A DNA stretch of 64,000 bases from contig JAGKQI010000098.1 of the NCBI GenBank assembly GCA_018806915.1, positions 3,658,001-3,722,000 on the forward strand. The letters run 5' to 3'. Under the pieces are notes generated by a model. That model searched no databases. It saw only the letters and a list, made by a program, of their open reading frames with translations, and was not told the DNA's origin. The stretch's first letter is position 1. Each line of letters begins with the position of its first letter. The translations under genes and the position numbers were made by a program. Below are positions 59,907 to 64,000 of the stretch, one piece after another. This stretch comes from Phytophthora colocasiae. Its lineage: Eukaryota; Oomycota; Peronosporomycetes; Peronosporales; Peronosporaceae.

Positions 59907-61301
59907 TTACCTACCGCGGCATCCGCTTGAGTTCTTCGACGAGGTCGGCATTTTCGCGCCCGTCACCATACCGCTCGAAACCATCTTCCGTAGCACGTCG
60001 TTCGGAGCATGACCCATCCGCGCATGAAGATCGACACTGTTGATCGAGGCCGTAGTCGTCGAATTGGCAGAACCCTTGGGTACTCGTAGCCAGTAGAGTC
60101 CGTCGATCAGGTCCGCGGAAGCAACGATCTTCTTCGACGACTTGCGCGCAATGTGCATCTCGGAGCCGTCAAACACCACCTTGAAGGCTCCACCTCGGTT
60201 GATCTGAGGCACAGACAGCAGGTTCTTGTTCATACTCGGCACGTAGAGAGCATCTTCGATTCGGACGTCGCGCACACTCCGGTTGGGCAGAATCACTTGT
60301 TGCACAACGGTACCAACTCCCAAAATCTTGGTTTGACCGTTGGCAACTGTGAGTTCGCCTTCGTCGCGCAAGTTGATGTCGATGAACTTGGACTTGTCGT
60401 TGCAGATGTGGTGGGTTGCACCACTGTCGATCGCCCATGAGCCTTGAAATTTCTTGCCCGACGACACTCCACACGCTGTCGACATGGAAACCGCGAACGC
60501 GATGTAGTCGTCATCGTCGTCGCACCACTCAACGTTGCTGGCACCGCGACCACCTCGGCCGCGTCGTGCTCCTCGATTTTCTTCTTTCTGCTTGGTCCAG
60601 CACTTGTCGATCAGGTGCCCCAATTTTCCGCAGTAGTCACACCGGCGAGTTTGACGCTCGGCGTTGAAGGCCTTCGCTGTTTCCTCGATTTTCACCGCCG
60701 CAGTCTTCTCGCCTTGTCGCTTGATATGCTCATTCGTGAGCACCTTCACCACATCTTGCGTCCGCAGCTCTGCATTGCTCATCTCCATGATGAGCACGAC
60801 GTTCTCGTAGCTCTTGGGCAGACTGCGCAGCAAGCAGATCGCCACATCCTCGTCCTCCATCTTGGCGTCGATACTGCTAAGCTTCGCGCTGATGTTGAGG
60901 ACCTCGTTGCAATGATGAAGGATGTTTCCGCCTTCTGCCATCTCCATGCTGAAGAGCTGACGCTTGAGATATATCCGTCCAGCCTTCTGCGATCCACCGT
61001 AAGGTGTACGCAAGCGCGCCCACGCGACCCAGGCTTCCTCGTAGTCGTCGACAACATGATGGTAGTCCGCGTCCATGTGGAGGAGCATCAGACCGAAGGC
61101 GACGTTACTCGACTTGACATACTCGTCCTTGGCCCTGGAGTCCGTGAACGTAGGCGTCGTCTCGCGGTTCACCACATTCCACACCGACTTGGTCAGGAAC
61201 ACGCCACGCATGTAACAGTTCCACGTGGCGTAGTTCTCGCCGTTGAACTTGTCGATGGAGATCTTGGTATCTTGGACAGATGACATGGTACTTGGGCTCA
61301 T
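59907..61301 (-). CDS. Copia B Gag-protease, open reading frame
   Basis: A 464-codon frame. The ATG at 61301 lies inside the PBS; the ATG at 61286 ([22 protein letters not shown]) is the likelier start. Residues about 10-200 are a UBN2-type copia Gag domain ([32 protein letters not shown]). A zinc knuckle [14 protein letters not shown] lies near 227 and a basic [11 protein letters not shown] follows. The protease active site [12 protein letters not shown] is near 290. A GAG-pre-integrase domain ([18 protein letters not shown]) is at the end. The frame ends in GCRGR, where the integrase zinc finger should continue. The Gag and protease parts look intact. Confidence 0.9.
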   Translation of the reverse strand: MSPSTMSSVQDTKISIDKFNGENYATWNCYMRGVFLTKSVWNVVNRETTPTFTDSRAKDEYVKSSNVAFGLMLLHMDADYHHVVDDYEEAWVAWARLRTPYGGSQKAGRIYLKRQLFSMEMAEGGNILHHCNEVLNISAKLSSIDAKMEDEDVAICLLRSLPKSYENVVLIMEMSNAELRTQDVVKVLTNEHIKRQGEKTAAVKIEETAKAFNAERQTRRCDYCGKLGHLIDKCWTKQKEENRGARRGRGGRGASNVEWCDDDDDYIAFAVSMSTACGVSSGKKFQGSWAIDSGATHHICNDKSKFIDINLRDEGELTVANGQTKILGVGTVVQQVILPNRSVRDVRIEDALYVPSMNKNLLSVPQINRGGAFKVVFDGSEMHIARKSSKKIVASADLIDGLYWLRVPKGSANSTTTASINSVDLHARMGHAPNDVLRKMVSSGMVTGAKMPTSSKNSSGCRGR

Positions 61302-61305
61302 AACC
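61287..61305 (-). promoter_or_regulatory. Copia B primer binding site (half-tRNA type)
   Basis: Directly after the LTR end TTCA the minus strand reads GGTTATGAGCCCAAGTACC. The complement GGGCTCATAACC matches the anticodon arm of initiator tRNA-Met as I remember it. This is the kind of internal priming known for Drosophila copia, rather than use of the tRNA 3' end. Confidence 0.6.
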
Positions 61306-61548
61306 TGAAGAAGGTCGTGGTAGAGGTTGTCTTGCGAGGAGAGGACTGCCGATCCTTTGAGGCGAGGAGGCCGAGGCGAGGGAAGTCACTTGAGGGGTAG
61401 AATGGAAATTCAGAAGTGATTGATTGATACGAGCTTACACTGTCTTCTCTACCTATCCTGCATCCAATCATTTGGTGTATCCAATCACCAACACTCTGTA
61501 CTCGTCCAATCATCCTACTCGTCTAATCATCGGTGGCGTAAACATCTT
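61306..61548 (-). repeat. Copia B 5' LTR (outer border approximate)
   Basis: On the + strand it starts TGAAGAAGG after the PBS and appears to end near CGTAAACA at 61548, where transposon sequence resumes. It contains a series of ccaatca / tccaatcat words. With no 3' LTR the outer border is inferred. Confidence 0.55.
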
Positions 61549-62307
61549 ACCGTAATTATTGCGGAATCGTATTGGATCACCTGCAACAGAGTTTCCTCTT
61601 GCTCTTTTGCGTACGAGATCGTCAAGAGCTTGATGACGAGCAACTGCCTTCCTTCCCGCTCCTTGGATTTTGAGCGGAGCGTTGCCTCAGCTTCCACGCG
61701 AGCCACAGCTCTGGCCTCCTTCGCTGCCTTTTCCTCCCGTGCAATCGCTGTTAACTGCTTCTTCGTAACTTTCCTTGTTGCTGTGCCAGGCTTCCGTTGC
61801 ACCTTCGTAGCCCGTTTCTTCGATCTTCCATTGCTTTCCTCACCATCCTGAGCAGCTGCTCGAGCTGCGGCATACGACGCCTCGTTACCCGTTGGAGGCT
61901 TGCGGGTGGAGGAGCGTTTAGTCGTGCGTGCAGGCGCCACGTTGTCTCTGAAGTCCGCGTCTTCTTCGCACTCCTCACCCAAGTAGGCCTTGTGCTCCTG
62001 AAGAAGACGGTAGCGCTCAACCTGGTCAAGTCCATCCAACCGCGCCATGAATACATCGTGTTCTTGGCGACTCTGCCGGTGTGGAGGGCATTTTCACTTT
62101 TGGTCTTTGTGGCGTTTTCTCGAATGAGGGAGGATTTTCAGCCACCAGTTCACCTGAACATCCAGTCTTTCCCGCAGTCCATTTTTGTAATTTTTGCTAG
62201 TTTTTTGTAAATATTTTTACCTGCACCTGTGCATTTCAGGGATAAAAAGACGATGTGAACTTTTTCATAACATGTTGTCATATACAACATATGAGTGCGG
62301 GGGGGGG
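61549..62307 (-). pseudogene. Unit 6: right part of TTAA transposon, undeleted gene version
   Basis: Reading from about 62080 leftward the frame runs through MARLDGLDQVERYRLL and ESNGRS, then continues with KKRATKVQRKPGTATRKVTKKQ and a charged helical stretch (AREEKAAKEARAVARVEAEATLRSKSKERE) to about 61549. In all other units this point is joined to RKFLK and a stop. This copy therefore keeps about 250 bp that the rest of the array has lost. The helical segment looks like a coiled coil. Function unknown. It also has private SNPs near 62070 and 62221, consistent with an array-edge copy. Confidence 0.6.
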
Positions 62308-62311
62308 TTAA

Positions 62312-64000
62312 GAAGAACGGCGTTGACATCAGGCTTTGCATTGATTACCGCCTGGTAAACAGTTTGACGAGGTTGATGGTCTATCCTATGCCTCTCATCA
62401 ATGATCTACTGGAGGATCTCGACGCTGTGTTGTGGTACTGTTCTCTCGATATGGCTAGTGGGTTTTGGGTTGTGTCTATGGCTGATCGTGCACGGGCCAT
62501 CTCGGCATAAATCACCCCGTTTGGATTGAAACGAACGGTGAACAGTCCGTACTTGGACGAAGATCGTATATTGATGACATCTTAGTGACCGCTAGATCCT
62601 GGGATCACCTGTGTGAACGAGTGCGTCTGCTGCTGGAGGCTTGTAATAAGTGGAACTTGTCGATTAGCGTGACCAAGAGTTTTTGGGGCCTGAAGAAGGT
62701 CGATTACTTAGGACACCGAGTGTCTAGCGAGGGACTAGAGGCGCACCCGAAGAACCGAGAAGGGCTGGTGGATCTTGCGTTCCCGAGATCACTGTGGGCT
62801 ATGCAATCTTTCCTGGGTAGCCTAAATTACTACGCTCGATTCATTGAGGATATGGCGGTCTACGCGTCGGTACTCTACGAGCTGAGAGAGGTCGACTTCG
62901 CGGAGTTGAGATCCAGCCGCAAGACGCTGCAGCCAACCGACTCCGTAATCAAGGATCCCAAGGATCCGTCGAGTCCACGAGATCCGGATGAGAAGTGGAG
63001 CGGCTCTGAAGAGGAAGATCGCTATGACTCCTACGCTTCGGCATTTCGATCCCGACAGGCAACCAGTGATGATTGTCTACGCCAGTGAATGGGCCATTTC
63101 AGCTTCCCTGACGCAGGATCACGACGGAATCTACATGCCGATAACGTTCGTTAGTTAGCAGATCCCTGAAGCCGAACGAAGTGAACTATGGGATCGTAGA
63201 GAAGGAAGTGCTGGCCCTGCTAAGGATCCTAGATCTCGGATATTCCGTGTTGGTTGGACGACAGATCAGGATCCTGACCAGGCACTCTACGCTCGGGTGG
63301 TTGTTCCGTTCTACTGGGCTACAAGGAAGATTGGGCCAATGGGCAGCGCTGTTATCACCTTGGAGATCACGAAGTGTACTAAGGGGGAAGACGAGATCCT
63401 CGGATCCCTCGCCGCAAGTATCACCGCGATATCCGAGGTGGATCAAGCTTTAGTGAACATTACCCCGAGGAAGGAGCCGCGCCGAGGGATCCAGATGACA
63501 GTACCGACCGTAGGCCAGATGAAGGGTTGTGGGTGGTTAGTTTCGACGGATCCGCCAGAGTGAAACGCGGCGGAGGATCCTTCAGTCGATCGTTTGGAAG
63601 TTGCCTAAATGGACGGTGGTCAAGGCAGCATCTCGGTACGCAGAGAACCTGACGGTCGACGAAGCGGAGTACAACGGACTTTATTATGTTTCGAGTTGCT
63701 CAGGATCTGACCAAAGGGCGACTCATTATCTGTGAGCAGCTGACGGATCTGACTGAGGCCGAAGCCAAGACGTGCCGTCTACTGGCAGACAACTTCGAGG
63801 TGGACGAGGATGAGTTGTTGTTAATTGTTGTTGTTAATTGTTGTTCTATTGCGCACTGTCACGTAGGGCCGAAGCTGATCGAATTGTTACGACTGGTTAT
63901 AACGGAGACGCTCCAGGCAGACCTGTTGCACCACTATTATAACAGTTTAAAAGGAGGACATCAAGGGATCGGCCGTACGTACCAGAGGATCAAGGATCAC
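62312..64000 (+). pseudogene. Unit 7: gypsy pol fragment, runs off the window
   Basis: As unit 1, including the variant CACCCGAAGAACC near 62750 found only in these two outermost copies. One A fewer near 63701 shifts the frame before the integrase segment. The window ends within the zinc finger (GRTYQRIKDH). Confidence 0.85.

Larger units (their letters stand above)
59070..61548 (-). mobile_element. Copia B: degraded Ty1/copia element in unit 6
   Basis: A minus-strand element with the 5' LTR (about 61306-61548), PBS, gag-protease, part of integrase and part of the acidic integrase-RT linker. RT, RNase H and the 3' LTR are missing. Transposon sequence flanks it on both sides, but the flanks are not contiguous in the other units, so the insertion was accompanied by deletion. 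Confidence 0.8.
39593..64000 (+). repeat. Tandem array of a 3.36-kb chimeric unit
   Basis: Units start at the TTAA positions 39593, 42954, 46321, 49683, 53042, 56447 and 62308. Spacings are 3361, 3367, 3362, 3359, 3405 and 5861 bp; the last contains a copia insertion, and the seventh unit runs off the window. Each unit is family-1 RT-to-integrase sequence (about 2.03 kb, + strand) followed by a left-truncated TTAA transposon (about 1.33 kb). Copies are nearly identical, with a few SNPs and one-base indels each. Confidence 0.95.

Noticed and set aside
60444..61283. 279-codon + frame antisense to copia B gag
   Set aside because: It mirrors a well-recognised Gag-protease frame; its composition is that of an antisense shadow. 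Unlike the gypsy antisense ORFs it lies within gag and has no counterpart.
39593..62307. The array as a simple assembly duplication
   Set aside because: Units carry different SNPs and indels in an ordered pattern, so they are not one read set repeated. Copy number could still be wrong.
39593..64000. The tandem repeats as a CRISPR array
   Set aside because: Units are 3.36 kb of degraded transposon coding sequence; there are no short repeats with unique spacers.
1..64000. tRNA, rRNA, riboswitch or host housekeeping genes
   Set aside because: None could be recognised on either strand; all substantial coding potential belongs to mobile elements.

Overview
The window is one continuous block of transposable elements. 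I recognise no ordinary host gene, tRNA or rRNA. The elements point to an oomycete, most likely Phytophthora or another Peronosporales genome. Evidence: Ty3/gypsy Pol proteins with C-terminal chromodomains, one of which also has a second RNase H (the architecture of the oomycete Chronos group as I recall it), and a Ty1/copia Gag-protease of the type common in Phytophthora. This assignment rests on remembered protein families, not on a search.

Layout. (1) 1-2001: a scrambled, internally deleted copy of a long-LTR gypsy family ('family 1'), in + orientation. (2) 2002-15321: E1, a 13.3-kb family-1 element on the minus strand with both LTRs, a damaged gag and protease, a 1548-codon pol, and a long extra ORF on the opposite strand between pol and the 3' LTR. 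(3) 15322-17105: a truncated copia pol (minus). (4) 17220-25525: E2, a young chromodomain gypsy element (minus) with 460-bp LTRs that differ at one base by eye, a 5-bp target duplication ACTCT, gag, a -1 frameshift signal, pol, and again an antisense ORF before the 3' LTR. (5) 25531-41622: E4, a family-1 element (+) that hosts two later insertions: E3 (31672 to about 38450), a second chromodomain gypsy element with a third antisense ORF, and a 1021-bp DNA transposon (38572-39592) flanked by TTAA and placed inside the reverse-transcriptase coding sequence. (6) 39593-64000: a tandem array of a 3.36-kb unit, six full units plus a partial seventh. Each unit holds a piece of the E4 RT-to-integrase region followed by a left-truncated copy of the TTAA transposon. 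Unit 6 also contains a degraded copia element (about 59070-61548).

How the parts fit together. E1, E2 and E3 share one plan: LTR, gag, pol ending in a chromodomain, a convergent antisense ORF starting 100-300 bp inside the 3' LTR, then the LTR. In E2 and E3 the antisense ORF overlaps the chromodomain codons in the same relative phase, and its stop falls near the same pol motif, so the overlap looks ancestral. E2 and E3 are also densely written in short perfect hairpins, in LTRs and coding sequence alike. Family 1 is instead saturated with GATC (E1) or GGATCC (E4). The array is best explained by unequal crossing-over between two direct copies of the TTAA transposon, one in the RT and one in the integrase region of E4.

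Nearly everything is damaged. E1 has frameshifts and stops, E3 has a mutated RT catalytic motif, E4 has a mutated protease motif, and the array is entirely pseudogenic. E2 is closest to intact, with one extra base in integrase and one unexplained frame change before its chromodomain.
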